A stretch of DNA of 50,878 nt from Enteractinococcus helveticum (GTDB lineage Bacteria; Actinomycetota; Actinomycetes; Actinomycetales; Micrococcaceae). The translations under genes and the position numbers were made by a program. This document shows positions 25,237 to 33,737 of this stretch, piece by piece. The notes under the pieces were generated by a model. It was given only the letters and a program-made list of their open reading frames with translations, had not been told where the DNA came from and made no database searches. The stretch covers positions 1 to 50,878 of the forward strand of contig NZ_DYXC01000118.1 of NCBI RefSeq assembly GCF_020742345.1, given 5' to 3'. The first letter of the stretch is position 1, and each line of letters opens with the position of its first letter.

Positions 25237-27333
25237 ATGATGTTAAAAAACTCGGCCGCCACACAGGCGGCGAATCGTATTGCCCATTCCGTTCCCGAAC
25301 GACGATACCGACCAGAATTACACGGCGTTCGTGGGCTCGCCATTCTGGGTGTCGTTCTGTTCCACCTCTTCGGGGCGGGACGAGTATCGGGTGGTCTTGA
25401 TATTTTCCTGACGATCTCGGGATTTTTATTCACCGGGATGCTGCTCCGCGAAGTCGTTGAATATCGGGGCAGAGTAGACTTCGCACGATACTTTGGTCGG
25501 CTGTTCCGCAGGATCTTTGTCCCGGCAGCCATTGTTATTATTACGACCGTAGCGGTGGGGTTAGTGGTCTTCCCGACCCCTCAGCACGGGCAGGTCTGGA
25601 CCGAAGCTCTTGCCTCACTGTTGTACTACGAAAACATTGAGCTCATTCGCTCCCACCTGTCCTATGAAGCAGCAAGCCAGGACGTGTCGCCATTCCAGCA
25701 CTTCTGGTCCCTTTCGGTACAGGGCCAATTCTACCTCGTCTTGCCGTTTGTCGTCCTGGGCAGCTATTGGTTTGCACAACGGTTCCAAACCTCTGTGGCA
25801 AAAGTCATGGCCTGGTTGCTGGCCGCCGTCCTAGTTGTCTCCATGGGGTATGCCGTCTATGTCGGCTCTTATGCCCAAGATGAGGCCTATCTGATGACTC
25901 GCACCAGAGTTTGGCAGTTTGCCTTTGGTGGATTGCTGGCCCTCGTCATCGACCGGATTCGACTGACACAGACAACACGATTCGTTATGGGATACATCGG
26001 TCTGGCTTCCGTGATCGCCGTGGGGTTCGTTCTGGACGGCGCCCAAATGTTCCCCGGACCATGGGCACTGTGGCCGCTGGCTGGGTTTGCCCTCATTCTG
26101 CTGGCTGCTCCCACCAATAGCCAGGAGTCTGCCACCAAGGGTGCTGCCCCAAGTGTGCTGTCCAACCGAGTCTTTGCTTGGATCGGCGATCACGCCTACG
26201 GATTATATTTATGGCACTGGCCGCTGCTGGTATTTTACCTGACACTTCGCGACCGTGACGCGGTAGGTATCCGCGGTGCAGCGATCATTTTCGCTATAAC
26301 AATAGTGTTGAGCATGCTGATGCACACATTCGTGGAAAAACCCCTGGATCGCCTTGGCAAAACACGACGCGGTCCGCGACTGCATTGGATTTCGCTTAGT
26401 GCTGGAGCAACCGCAATGGCAGTGGGTGTGCTCATTGCGCTTCCTCAAATCCCAACCGACGGTGATCGTATGACCGGCTCTCTGACACTGGATACTTCCG
26501 TGCACCCCGGGGCGCTGAGCATTAGTGACAACTATCCCGTTGGTGAAGCTGAGTTCATTCCCGGACTAGACCAGCTGCATCGCGAATTACCACCCTATAA
26601 ATTCCAAGACTGCGAACAAGAAGGCGGCCAAGAGCCAGGCACCGACACAATCTCTGTGTGCGAAGATCCCCAGGCCCCAGCCAACCCCACGGCACGGGTT
26701 GTGTTGGCGGCTGGGTCACACTCGGGGCACTGGGAGAATACGGTGCGTTCGATCGGCGAACAATACGGCTGGGAAGTTCAGGTTGTCACCAAATCCGGGT
26801 GCCCGCTACAAAATAATGACACCCCGGACAGAACGGTGTGCCAGTCCTGGAATGACAACTTCATTGAGTGGTTGCATACCACCGACGTCGACCTCGTGAT
26901 CAGCTCTGCAACCCGGATTGTGGGTCAACAAAGCAATGAAGTCATCATGGAAGGCGCCGAAGACCGCTGGCATGAAATCCGAGACCTGGGCATCGATCTA
27001 CTCTTGATACGTGGTACGCCACGCCCAGGAGACGACGGCGGCCGGTGTCTACAAAACGGTGGCGCACCACAAGACTGCGGTGTGATTGCGGGTGACGCTG
27101 CCAATCCGAACCCGCTGGAGGCCATGGAATTACCCGATGGCGCCCAGACTATCGATATGAACCCGTATGTTTGTGAAAACCTTGATCAAGGGTCAGATAC
27201 CTGGTGTGAAGCTGTGGTCGGCAACATTATCGTCTGGTACGACGGGTCCCATTTCACTCCGGAATATGCGTCCTCGATGGCACCGGCCTTTGAACGGGAA
27301 ATGTACGAGGTATTCCCGCAGTACCTGAACTAG
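25237..27333 (+). CDS. OafA/YrhL-type acyltransferase with C-terminal SGNH domain
   Basis: Membrane O-acyltransferase of about 698 aa. The acyltransferase-3 domain starts YRPELHGVRGLAILGVVLFH (the conserved R/x-x-x-H region), continues LDIFLTISGFLFTGML and RLFRRIFVPA, and has about ten helices to residue 420. An extracellular SGNH-like domain follows, with AAGSHSGHW in place of the usual GDSH block and the catalytic-type DGSHFTPEYASSM near the C terminus. It probably acetylates a cell-wall or surface glycan; the acceptor is unknown. Start chosen at the ATG pair at 25237; upstream codons overlap the gap terminator, so a longer form is unlikely. Confidence 0.88.
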   Translation: MMLKNSAATQAANRIAHSVPERRYRPELHGVRGLAILGVVLFHLFGAGRVSGGLDIFLTISGFLFTGMLLREVVEYRGRVDFARYFGRLFRRIFVPAAIVIITTVAVGLVVFPTPQHGQVWTEALASLLYYENIELIRSHLSYEAASQDVSPFQHFWSLSVQGQFYLVLPFVVLGSYWFAQRFQTSVAKVMAWLLAAVLVVSMGYAVYVGSYAQDEAYLMTRTRVWQFAFGGLLALVIDRIRLTQTTRFVMGYIGLASVIAVGFVLDGAQMFPGPWALWPLAGFALILLAAPTNSQESATKGAAPSVLSNRVFAWIGDHAYGLYLWHWPLLVFYLTLRDRDAVGIRGAAIIFAITIVLSMLMHTFVEKPLDRLGKTRRGPRLHWISLSAGATAMAVGVLIALPQIPTDGDRMTGSLTLDTSVHPGALSISDNYPVGEAEFIPGLDQLHRELPPYKFQDCEQEGGQEPGTDTISVCEDPQAPANPTARVVLAAGSHSGHWENTVRSIGEQYGWEVQVVTKSGCPLQNNDTPDRTVCQSWNDNFIEWLHTTDVDLVISSATRIVGQQSNEVIMEGAEDRWHEIRDLGIDLLLIRGTPRPGDDGGRCLQNGGAPQDCGVIAGDAANPNPLEAMELPDGAQTIDMNPYVCENLDQGSDTWCEAVVGNIIVWYDGSHFTPEYASSMAPAFEREMYEVFPQYLN

Positions 27334-27354
27334 GGGGACAGTATTCATGAAAGT

Positions 27355-27387
27355 AGCCCTTGGGCGAGTTCATCTCGTCCAAGGGCT
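27355..27387. terminator. Bidirectional terminator between acyltransferase gene and def
   Basis: AGCCCTTGGGCGAG (27355-27368) pairs with CTCGTCCAAGGGCT (27374-27387), 14 bp with one G-U pair, between two convergent genes. Confidence 0.8.
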
Positions 27388-27411
27388 GCAGTGTTCTTGC
27401 ATGATCCAGCG

Positions 27412-28017
27412 TTAGGCGTCGTCGTCCTCGTCGTGACCGAAAGGATCGGTGTCTTCACCTGGCATCCAGGTGTTGCCGGCGGTGTTCCATCCTTGTTTGC
27501 GCAATTCCTTTTTCCACCGTTTTGACCAGCGAGTGTTCAACCGGTTGACATACAGGGTGGCATTGAGGTGATCGAACTCGTGCTGTAAGATCCGAGCGAA
27601 CCAGCCGTGAGCCTCGAAATCAATCTCGTTGCCGTCGACATCGAAGCCCTGCAGGCGCACATGATCCGAACGCTTTAGCGGATAGCCCAGCCCTGGCACG
27701 GAGAGGCAACCTTCGGTCTCGGTCTCTGGATCCGGGTCTTCTTGCGAGACTTTGCCCAGCAACGTGAGCACCGGGTTGATGACTTCCCCCTGCTGTGGGG
27801 CATCGCCGGTATGTTCGAAGGCCCAGGTAAAAATCCGCAAGCCAGCACCCACCTGGGGTGCAGCCAGCCCAACCCCACGGGCAGCCTCCTGGGTGACGTG
27901 CATATCCGCGACCAGTTGGCGAACGTCGTCATCAATTTCTTCGACTTCTGCGGCACGGTTGTGCAGCACCGGATCGCCATGAATGACGATCGGCAGAATC
28001 TTTCCTTCAAACGCCAA
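27412..28017 (-). CDS. def: Peptide deformylase
   Basis: Removes N-formyl groups from nascent proteins, 201 aa. The three motifs are GVGLAAPQVG (48-57), EGCLSVPG (metal ligand Cys104) and HEFDH (146-150, metal ligands His146 and His150, catalytic Glu147). The start is a TTG directly abutting the stop of the upstream mhuD-like gene, with GGAG in that gene's last codons, so the two are translationally coupled. The C-terminal tail is long and very acidic (DEDDDA). Confidence 0.93.
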   Translation of the reverse strand: MAFEGKILPIVIHGDPVLHNRAAEVEEIDDDVRQLVADMHVTQEAARGVGLAAPQVGAGLRIFTWAFEHTGDAPQQGEVINPVLTLLGKVSQEDPDPETETEGCLSVPGLGYPLKRSDHVRLQGFDVDGNEIDFEAHGWFARILQHEFDHLNATLYVNRLNTRWSKRWKKELRKQGWNTAGNTWMPGEDTDPFGHDEDDDA

Positions 28018-28323
28018 TTACAGCTCCACGATGTCAAATTCGAGCAGTTCAGAACCCGAAGCCACCGGCTTGCGTGGCTTGCCGTCCTCGGAGGCGTGTG
28101 CGGCGGTGTTCTCGCGAGAATCCCGCCAGTTTTCATAGTCCTCGCGCGAGGCCCACTGGGTGTACACAAAGTACTGGGTATTGTCGCCGGTGGGGCGTAA
28201 CAGGTTGAAACCCTCAAAGCCTGGCGCCGTATCGACCGCATGCTTGCGCGCTGCAAAGCGTGCCTCGAGTTCTTCGCCTTGACCTTCTGGAACGCTCAGC
28301 GCGTTAATAACCACAATCGACAC
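28018..28323 (-). CDS. mhuD: MhuD-like heme-degrading monooxygenase (ABM fold)
   Basis: Small cytoplasmic heme-degrading enzyme. The GTG at 28323 has AAGGAGA upstream and gives 101 aa; an ATA-initiated longer frame is not used. It aligns throughout with mycobacterial MhuD: MSIVVINALSVP, RFAARKHAVDTAPGFEGFNL, then LLRP, and the C-terminal PVASGSELLEFDIV. Functional residues fall at matching positions: Asn7, Trp66 and His76 (Asn7, Trp66 and His75 in MhuD). MhuD converts heme to mycobilin without CO release. No iron box is visible upstream. The stop abuts the def start. Confidence 0.87.
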   Translation of the reverse strand: MSIVVINALSVPEGQGEELEARFAARKHAVDTAPGFEGFNLLRPTGDNTQYFVYTQWASREDYENWRDSRENTAAHASEDGKPRKPVASGSELLEFDIVEL

Positions 28324-28341
28324 GGGTGTCTCCTTTATCAA

Positions 28342-28550
28342 AACAACGGGTTCACGTCACCTTTCAGGATATCCTCTGACAGGATATGACAGTGCTGAGA
28401 TGACGCACATACCACGGGTAACAGCAGGGGTTGTTGAACCCGCTAGGAACGATTGCCACAACTGCCGCATTTCCGACCGACATAGCGCTGGCCCCGTGTA
28501 CCGACATTACCGAATCCTTATGAACCACACCAACGCAGGTTCAGCTGACG
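28342..28550. other. Short intergenic stretch without a gene
   Basis: I see no convincing coding region here; it holds the upstream sequence of mhuD/def and the 3' flank of the enoyl-CoA hydratase gene. A tandem AGGATAT (about 28363-28389) lies about 45-65 bp upstream of mhuD and may be a promoter or operator element. Confidence 0.4.
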
Positions 28551-28554
28551 CTGG

Positions 28555-28595
28555 CCGTCCGATAGCTGCTCAGAACCCGCTAGCCCTTCGGACGG
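28555..28595 (-). terminator. Hairpin downstream of the enoyl-CoA hydratase gene
   Basis: CCGTCCGA (28555-28562) pairs with TCGGACGG (28588-28595), extended inward by TAGC with GCTA. It begins just beyond the minus-strand stop at 28601. No clear T tract. Confidence 0.45.
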
Positions 28596-28600
28596 TGTCG

Positions 28601-29365
28601 TTACTGCTGGTCCAGGGACTGGGCGGTATCGGTAAAGAAGCCAAGAACCTGGGCGGTCGCCTCGGCATTCAACTGGGCATCCAATGACGAATTCAGCGAA
28701 GCACTCAACAGGCGTTTTGACGCCGTCATCGCATAGGGTTCAAACCTCGACATGTGCTCACCCATGGTTTGGGCTGCCGCCACGACGTCGTCTTCAATGC
28801 TTGTCACCAGGCCTATATCCATAGCTTGTTGTGCATTATATTCGCGACAGTTCAGGATCATATCGGTGGCCTTGGGCAGTCCGATGATGCGCGGTAGGAA
28901 CCAGGAGAGTCCCAGATCGCCACCAGAAATTCCAAGTTTGACGAACGGTGCTGAGAACATAGCTTGTGGGGACGCAATGCGAATATCGCAGGCGGCGGCA
29001 AAGGACAGCCCCGCGCCAACCGCATAACCGTTGACCGCAGCAATTGTTGGCTGGCTAACCCGCGCTAAGGTACGGATGAACTCAGTACCATAGCTCAGCG
29101 CCTTGGACAGACGATTTGCCGGATTCGTCTCGTTGCTCCAGGGCATTTTGTCCCCGGCATCAAATGGTGTTTTCAAATCCAGCCCGGCGCTAAATGCCTG
29201 GCCGGCACCGGTGAGCACAATGACTTTGACCTCTGGGGTATCGGCGAGTTCTTGGATGCCCGCGGCCCACTCGGTCAACACTTTTGCGGTGATGGAGTTC
29301 AGGGACTCAGGACGGTTCATCGTGGCGGTGCCGACACCGTTATGCACGGAGAGTTGAATCGACAT
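28601..29365 (-). CDS. Enoyl-CoA hydratase/isomerase family protein
   Basis: Crotonase-fold protein of 254 aa from the ATG at 29365, which has AAAGGAAGG upstream (a longer in-frame start at 29410 does not). The oxyanion-hole segments are SAGLDLKTPF and AVNGYAVGAGLSFAAACDIR. In place of the usual Glu at the first catalytic position it has ISGGDLGLSWFLPRIIG, seen in members with isomerase or other activity. Likely fatty-acid or side-chain degradation; exact substrate unknown. Stands alone. Confidence 0.88.
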   Translation of the reverse strand: MSIQLSVHNGVGTATMNRPESLNSITAKVLTEWAAGIQELADTPEVKVIVLTGAGQAFSAGLDLKTPFDAGDKMPWSNETNPANRLSKALSYGTEFIRTLARVSQPTIAAVNGYAVGAGLSFAAACDIRIASPQAMFSAPFVKLGISGGDLGLSWFLPRIIGLPKATDMILNCREYNAQQAMDIGLVTSIEDDVVAAAQTMGEHMSRFEPYAMTASKRLLSASLNSSLDAQLNAEATAQVLGFFTDTAQSLDQQ

Positions 29366-29750
29366 ATACCTTCCTTTTACTCGATCGCGATAGCAAGCGC
29401 CTTGGGACACCAGCTGTGAGACACAATACAGGCTGTTGACCCCGGTGATAACGATACACTGACCTGCAATGAGCCATAAATCGGGCGATCATCGCAGGTA
29501 TTAGTAGTGATGGCAGATGAACAGAATTTTCCACATCGTGATCGTCTCGTCACTCAGAGATGTTCACCTAGGTAGAACCGTGTGTCTTTATCTTCAAGAG
29601 TGCGACCTGTGCCCATTCAAGCTGCTTCTAGGGGTTGTAGCTGGCCGCTAACCTAGCGTTGATTTGGTCAAGCCCTTATTTCTGTGAAGTGTTGAAAGTA
29701 GAATACAACACATCAGCATAACCATGTTGATGAGTCGAACTTCCCCTATC
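29366..29750. other. Intergenic region, about 390 bp
   Basis: No coding region is supported. An imperfect 10-bp inverted repeat (CCTGCAATGA with TCATCGCAGG, about 29461-29496) lies here. The right end should contain the promoter of the GlsB-like gene, with a possible -10 GAATAC near 29700. Confidence 0.4.
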
Positions 29751-29761
29751 AAGGAGGAACG

Positions 29762-30022
29762 ATGGGTTTTATTGGATGGATAGTTCTCGGCCTCATTGCA
29801 GGCGCGATTGCAAAGGCCATTATGCCGGGTGAACAAGGTGGCGGCTGGTTAGCCACACTGTTGCTTGGTGTTGTTGGTGCCGTAGTCGGTGGCTGGCTGG
29901 GGTCGCTCATCTTCGACGTTGGAATCACAGAGTTCTGGTCGATATCCACCTGGCTCCTAGCCATCGGTGGCGCGCTCATTGTCCTATTAATCTGGGGCCT
30001 CATCACACGAAAACGGGCCTAG
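29762..30022 (+). CDS. GlsB/YeaQ/YmgE-family small membrane stress protein
   Basis: An 86-aa membrane protein with three hydrophobic helices. The family pattern GLIAGAIAKAIMPGEQGGGW followed by LATLLLGVVGAVVGGWLG is exact, and the C terminus ends in a basic TRKRA. Relatives are induced by general stress. A strong AAGGAGG site precedes the ATG. Single gene with its own perfect terminator. Confidence 0.93.
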   Translation: MGFIGWIVLGLIAGAIAKAIMPGEQGGGWLATLLLGVVGAVVGGWLGSLIFDVGITEFWSISTWLLAIGGALIVLLIWGLITRKRA

Positions 30023-30039
30023 CCCACGACCATCACACC

Positions 30040-30088
30040 AACAAAAAGATCGGTATAGACGCTATGCGTTCGTACCGATCTTTTTGTT
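30040..30088 (+). terminator. Terminator after the GlsB-like gene
   Basis: A perfect 16-bp stem AACAAAAAGATCGGTA (30040-30055) with 30073-30088, whose 3' arm contains five T. It may work in both directions. Confidence 0.93.
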
Positions 30089-30598
30089 CGTTATGACTTA
30101 GAAACTGAGTTTGGTCCAAAGCATTGAACAATCCCCCCACCGTATTTTGGAGTAGACAAAGACAGTTGGGTACGTACCTGGCAGGAGAAAACCCAGTGCT
30201 GGATACGGCAGGTCTAGCTGTTGACGGCGTTCTCAGCACCTCTCTACGATAAAAGAACCTACGCGTGAAGGTCACAACGCTGCCACCGCAAAGCTGCCGG
30301 CGTAGGTAATACCGGTCCGCAGTACGTCGCTGGCTCTACGTCATCGCCACCAATGTGTGCCTAGACATGAACAAGGCGCCAGTATCTACCCATGATCTTT
30401 CATCTGCCGGATAAGTCGCCGACAGCGTTGCCGCGCTCGAGACCTTGCCAGAACTGACGTGGGCCGGTGCGAGTTCAACTGACCGACACAGCTGGCTGCG
30501 TTCACACTGGTCAAAGAAATTTGACCCAGACCGATGAGTTTTGGTTTCCCGCCTGGTCTCAGTGAACGTAAGTACCCATACCTACGAAAGGTAAGACC
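30089..30598. other. Intergenic region, about 510 bp
   Basis: No gene is supported. Short frames exist on both strands but lack ribosome sites and recognisable motifs. Probably decayed sequence plus the promoter of the reductase gene that starts at 30599. Confidence 0.4.
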
Positions 30599-31150
30599 AT
30601 GACACGTACGATTACCGCCCACCTTTTTCATTCCGTAAACGGGGTCGTTGAAGACCCACATCTCTGGCAATTCGATGCCTTTGGTATAGAAGAGGGGCAA
30701 GCCATGGCAGATTCAATCGCTCCGGTCACAGACACGGTGATTGGTCGAAAATTATGGCAAGAATGGTCAGAGTTTTGGCCTGAAAATGCTGACGATCCTT
30801 TTGGGCAGTGGGTCAACCCGATGCATAAGCACGTGATCTCCTCGACCCTGCCGACAGACCTACCATGGAATAGCACCCTGGTCACCGGCGACCCTACCGA
30901 ATACATCCAAAACCTCCGTGAACAAGAAGGCGGGATAATCTCCGTGCTCGGAGGGATTGAAACCATTCGCTCCCTCTTTCTTGCGGGTCTGATTGACGCC
31001 CTCACCCTCACAACACATCCGGTGGTTGTAGGCCAGGGCCGCAGACTATTTGATGAGAGCATTCCAATGACCAGATTGGAGTTACTTGAGGCTGTGCGCA
31101 CGCCGCAGGGCAATATGATGCTCACGTACGCTCGGCGAAACCCACAGTAA
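30599..31150 (+). CDS. RibD C-terminal domain / dihydrofolate reductase family protein
   Basis: A 183-aa protein of the family typified by YyaP/YwjB. It starts MTRTITAHLFHSVNGVVEDP, has DTVIGRKLWQEW, the NADPH-binding-like GGIISVLGGIETIRSLFLAG and the end DALTLTTHPVVVGQGRRLF. These proteins are probable NADPH-dependent reductases of unknown substrate. GAAAGGTAAG precedes the ATG. Not linked to riboflavin or folate genes. A sigma-factor remnant follows, a pairing seen in actinobacteria where an ECF sigma gene neighbours such a reductase. Confidence 0.87.
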   Translation: MTRTITAHLFHSVNGVVEDPHLWQFDAFGIEEGQAMADSIAPVTDTVIGRKLWQEWSEFWPENADDPFGQWVNPMHKHVISSTLPTDLPWNSTLVTGDPTEYIQNLREQEGGIISVLGGIETIRSLFLAGLIDALTLTTHPVVVGQGRRLFDESIPMTRLELLEAVRTPQGNMMLTYARRNPQ

Positions 31151-31375
31151 GCCGCCCTATGTTCAGCATTCGGCAACCCTCATTCAGTTTGCCCTCGCTC
31201 GACGCTTGCGAAATCCTTGGTTTTCGTGTGTGTGAAGAACGTTGGTTGTCTGTTGTTCCCGTAATGTGCACTGGTCCCTGGACTGCTTCGACGACGAGCG
31301 GGTCGACGCCGCACAGCACTGTCAACGACTTTACGAAATGATGTCTGCGCCAGTGGGCTCATCTTGCGCGTCGTC

Positions 31376-31582
31376 GTTGACGGCGGCCGAGCGTTACAGT
31401 GTTTGAACGCATTGCCAGAACCACAACAGCGCGTGATCGTCCTGGCGCATCGTGATGGATACACCCAGCGGGAGATTGCGGCACCGTTCGGCACCCCCAC
31501 TTGGCACAATCAAATCTCGGATCAGGGACGGCCTGACCCGATTGAAGAGAGAAATGCAGGCGACGCGCTGTCTTTAAGCTAG
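31376..31582 (+). pseudogene. ECF sigma factor region 4 remnant, frameshifted
   Basis: The first frame reads ALQCLNALPEPQQRVIVLAH then RDGYTQREIAAPFGTP, a classic sigma region 4 helix-turn-helix start. A one-base shift near 31499 restores LGTIKSRIRDGLTRLKREMQ with the C-terminal ATRCL and a TAA. Region 2 cannot be recognised upstream. The DNA-binding half of an ECF (SigK-like) sigma factor is thus present only as a broken remnant. Confidence 0.72.
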
Positions 31583-31688
31583 ATACTGACTTCTGTCTGG
31601 AAAACTCCGAGGGGTAGCCTGATTGTGCGACGGTGCCGACAGGATCGGTATAAGCCTTTGGTCTATGCGCTTACGGTGGCGCTTGTCT

Positions 31689-32477
31689 TTATTGCTTTGG
31701 AGAATCAGCAGGATCGAAGTCGCCCATGGCACGGTCAATGAACTCATCAATCGGGTCGTTTTCAGCAACCAGCAGCGCACGTTCGATCGGCGTCAAAACG
31801 ATTCCGACGATCAGGAGAATAGGACCGATAAAACGTAGCCCCAACAGTATCGGATCGGGCCAGGTGTTTCCTGAGAGCTGGAAGAATGGCAGCAGCCCCA
31901 CGAATGCTATCGTCGCGAGCAGTACGAGCCCGAGTGTTAGGTTTAGCCAGAGGGGAAGTCGCCAGGTCAGGAGAATCAGGAGGGCTATGCCGACGATGGC
32001 GGTGGGTACGGCGAATGCCGACCACAACAGTTGAGATACCACTGAGGTGTTGTAGGTTACCGGATCGAGCAGACTGAGCACCAACACTCCGGCCATGATG
32101 AACGCGATAAAGACAATGGCCATGACGACGAGACAGAATCGTATCGTGCCAGAACCCGGTGGTGCCGAAAAGTCGTGGCCACCCAGCGCTATGAGCGTCC
32201 AAACGGTTCCGGCAAGCGGCACCAAGAGCACGAGCACGGGGCCGAGAAATCCCGACTGCCAGCCTGCATCGCCATCTTCTAGGCGAGCGAACAGCGCTAA
32301 GAGGACTATCAGTCCCAGGATCGTGGCGAGTTGCCCCAACAGCAGCTTGACGAAGACGCCAATGACCTCGCCTGTTGGCGCACGCCGGTTAGTGCGGGCC
32401 AATATTTCTTTTTGGCGGGCAGTTAAATATTGCTGTCGGCCCTGTATATCAAAGAATTTTTCTGGCTTTTGTGCCAT
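31689..32477 (-). CDS. Multi-pass membrane protein of unknown function
   Basis: A 262-aa protein with a cytoplasmic basic N terminus (MAQKPEKFFDIQGRQQYLTA) and about six to seven hydrophobic helices (for example IGVFVKLLLGQLATILGLIV and LNLTLGLVLLATIAFVGLLP). An acidic C-terminal tail follows. The ATG at 32477 has GGAGG 8 nt upstream; the frame stays open further upstream through tRNA-His but this is not coding. Family not recognised. Confidence 0.7.
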   Translation of the reverse strand: MAQKPEKFFDIQGRQQYLTARQKEILARTNRRAPTGEVIGVFVKLLLGQLATILGLIVLLALFARLEDGDAGWQSGFLGPVLVLLVPLAGTVWTLIALGGHDFSAPPGSGTIRFCLVVMAIVFIAFIMAGVLVLSLLDPVTYNTSVVSQLLWSAFAVPTAIVGIALLILLTWRLPLWLNLTLGLVLLATIAFVGLLPFFQLSGNTWPDPILLGLRFIGPILLIVGIVLTPIERALLVAENDPIDEFIDRAMGDFDPADSPKQ

Positions 32478-32479
32478 GT

Positions 32480-32750
32480 GGATCCCTCCTCCGTCAAGCT
32501 GAACTCCTGTTGACGATGCTACCTCGTGTGGTGAGCCTGCCATCGAGAAAAACTCGAACGGTTCTGGTCGGTGCTGTACTTCCTGGTTGCTGTTGCCAGT
32601 TCGTTGATCTGGCGCATCGGGTACCAAGAAAGACGTCTCAATGCCGCAAAGCGAACGCTGACGGTACATGGATGAGGGTAACGATGTGCGGGTCGGGCAC
32701 GCAACACCGTTCGATGCGCTGGCCTGAGCGGAGGGCTGCAGAAATAAAAG
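32480..32750. other. Intergenic region between membrane protein gene and tRNA-His
   Basis: About 270 bp with no supported gene; it holds the promoter region of the minus-strand membrane protein gene. Confidence 0.4.
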
Positions 32751-32796
32751 CGAGGTGCAAACCTCGACTAGTTCAACAGTCGAGGTTTGCACCTCG
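32751..32796 (-). terminator. Terminator of tRNA-His
   Basis: A perfect 19-bp stem pairs 32751-32769 with 32778-32796 around an 8-nt loop. On the minus strand it is followed by CTTTTATTTC and lies directly downstream of the tRNA. Confidence 0.9.
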
Positions 32797-32802
32797 CATA
32801 TG

Positions 32803-32879
32803 TGGGGTGAGTAACGGGGCTTGAACCCGCGACCTTCTGGACCACAACCAGACGCTCTACCGACTGAGCTATACCCACC
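32803..32879 (-). tRNA. tRNA-His (GTG anticodon)
   Basis: Minus-strand cloverleaf with acceptor GTGGGTA/TACTCAC, D arm GCTCAGTCGGTAGAGC, anticodon stem TCTGG/CCAGA with loop TTGTGGT, and T arm GCGGGTTCAAGCCCCGT. A G at position -1 faces the C discriminator, the hallmark of tRNA-His. CCA is encoded in the genome. Confidence 0.97.
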
Positions 32880-32952
32880 ACATCGAGTTTTCACTCGACG
32901 ATGATTGTCTTTAGACAACGCCTTTCAGTATATCCGAGATTTTTTGTTTTGC

Positions 32953-33633
32953 CTAATCCGTCTCCTGAACAAGTTCTGGCTCGACGTACAACACGAGTTC
33001 ATCGCGCACTTTCCGAGCCTCATCCACGCTCGGACCTGGGGGAGGGACCATGATTGCTTCACGGTAATAACGCAATTCGTTGATTGAATCGGTGATGTCG
33101 CCCAGTGCGCGATGGTTACCCAATTTTTCTGGGGATTTTTCGTAAGCGTATGGGTACCAGCGCTTGGCCAGCTCCTTGATCGAAGATACATCAACAATTC
33201 GATAGTGCAAATGAGCGGCCAATTGTGGCATCTCTTCTAATAGGAATCGCTGATCCTGCCCCACGGTATTTCCCGCCAACAGGGCAGTGCGTGGTTCTGG
33301 GCAGAACTTTTTGACGTACCCCAACAGCTGTTGTTCGGCTTCTTGGGCAGTGACGCCGTGTTCCCATTGTTCGGCCAGACCGTTTTGGGCGTGCATCTCC
33401 ACAACAACTGGATCCATCTGTTCTACAGCGGCAGCTGGTGGCTTAATAATGATGTCGATGCCTTCATCCAGAATGTTCAGATCCGCATCCGTAATGATGA
33501 TGGCTACTTCTACCAGGGCATCTACACCGGGGTATAGGCCAGTCATTTCAGCGTCTAACCAGACCAGGTTCCGGTCACGGTCTTTTGAGGCTTCAGAAGC
33601 CGGTTCGTAAGGTTGTGGTGTTGTGGTGTCCAA
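32953..33633 (-). CDS. orn: Oligoribonuclease
   Basis: DEDDh 3'-5' exonuclease that degrades 2-5-nt RNAs, 226 aa. Exo I WLDAEMTGLYPG (Asp27, Glu29), Exo II AGNTVGQDQRFL, and Exo III NHRALGDITDSINELRYYRE with its catalytic His and Asp are intact. The N-terminal 20 residues are an extension and the C-terminal 40 (EARKVRDELVLYVEPEL) is acidic. Divergent from the mannosyltransferase gene 100 bp away. Confidence 0.93.
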   Translation of the reverse strand: MDTTTPQPYEPASEASKDRDRNLVWLDAEMTGLYPGVDALVEVAIIITDADLNILDEGIDIIIKPPAAAVEQMDPVVVEMHAQNGLAEQWEHGVTAQEAEQQLLGYVKKFCPEPRTALLAGNTVGQDQRFLLEEMPQLAAHLHYRIVDVSSIKELAKRWYPYAYEKSPEKLGNHRALGDITDSINELRYYREAIMVPPPGPSVDEARKVRDELVLYVEPELVQETD

Positions 33634-33737
33634 AATATTTCTCCTTGCTCCAGGTGTCGATGTTTAGCCTACCGATGTCCGGTGATACATTTATCCCCAA
33701 CGTCATTGATATCAAACTGATCCATTGAAAGCTGTTG

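Noticed and set aside
32478..32918. Upstream extension of the membrane protein frame
   Set aside because: It runs through a tRNA gene and its terminator; the ATG at 32477 has a strong ribosome site.
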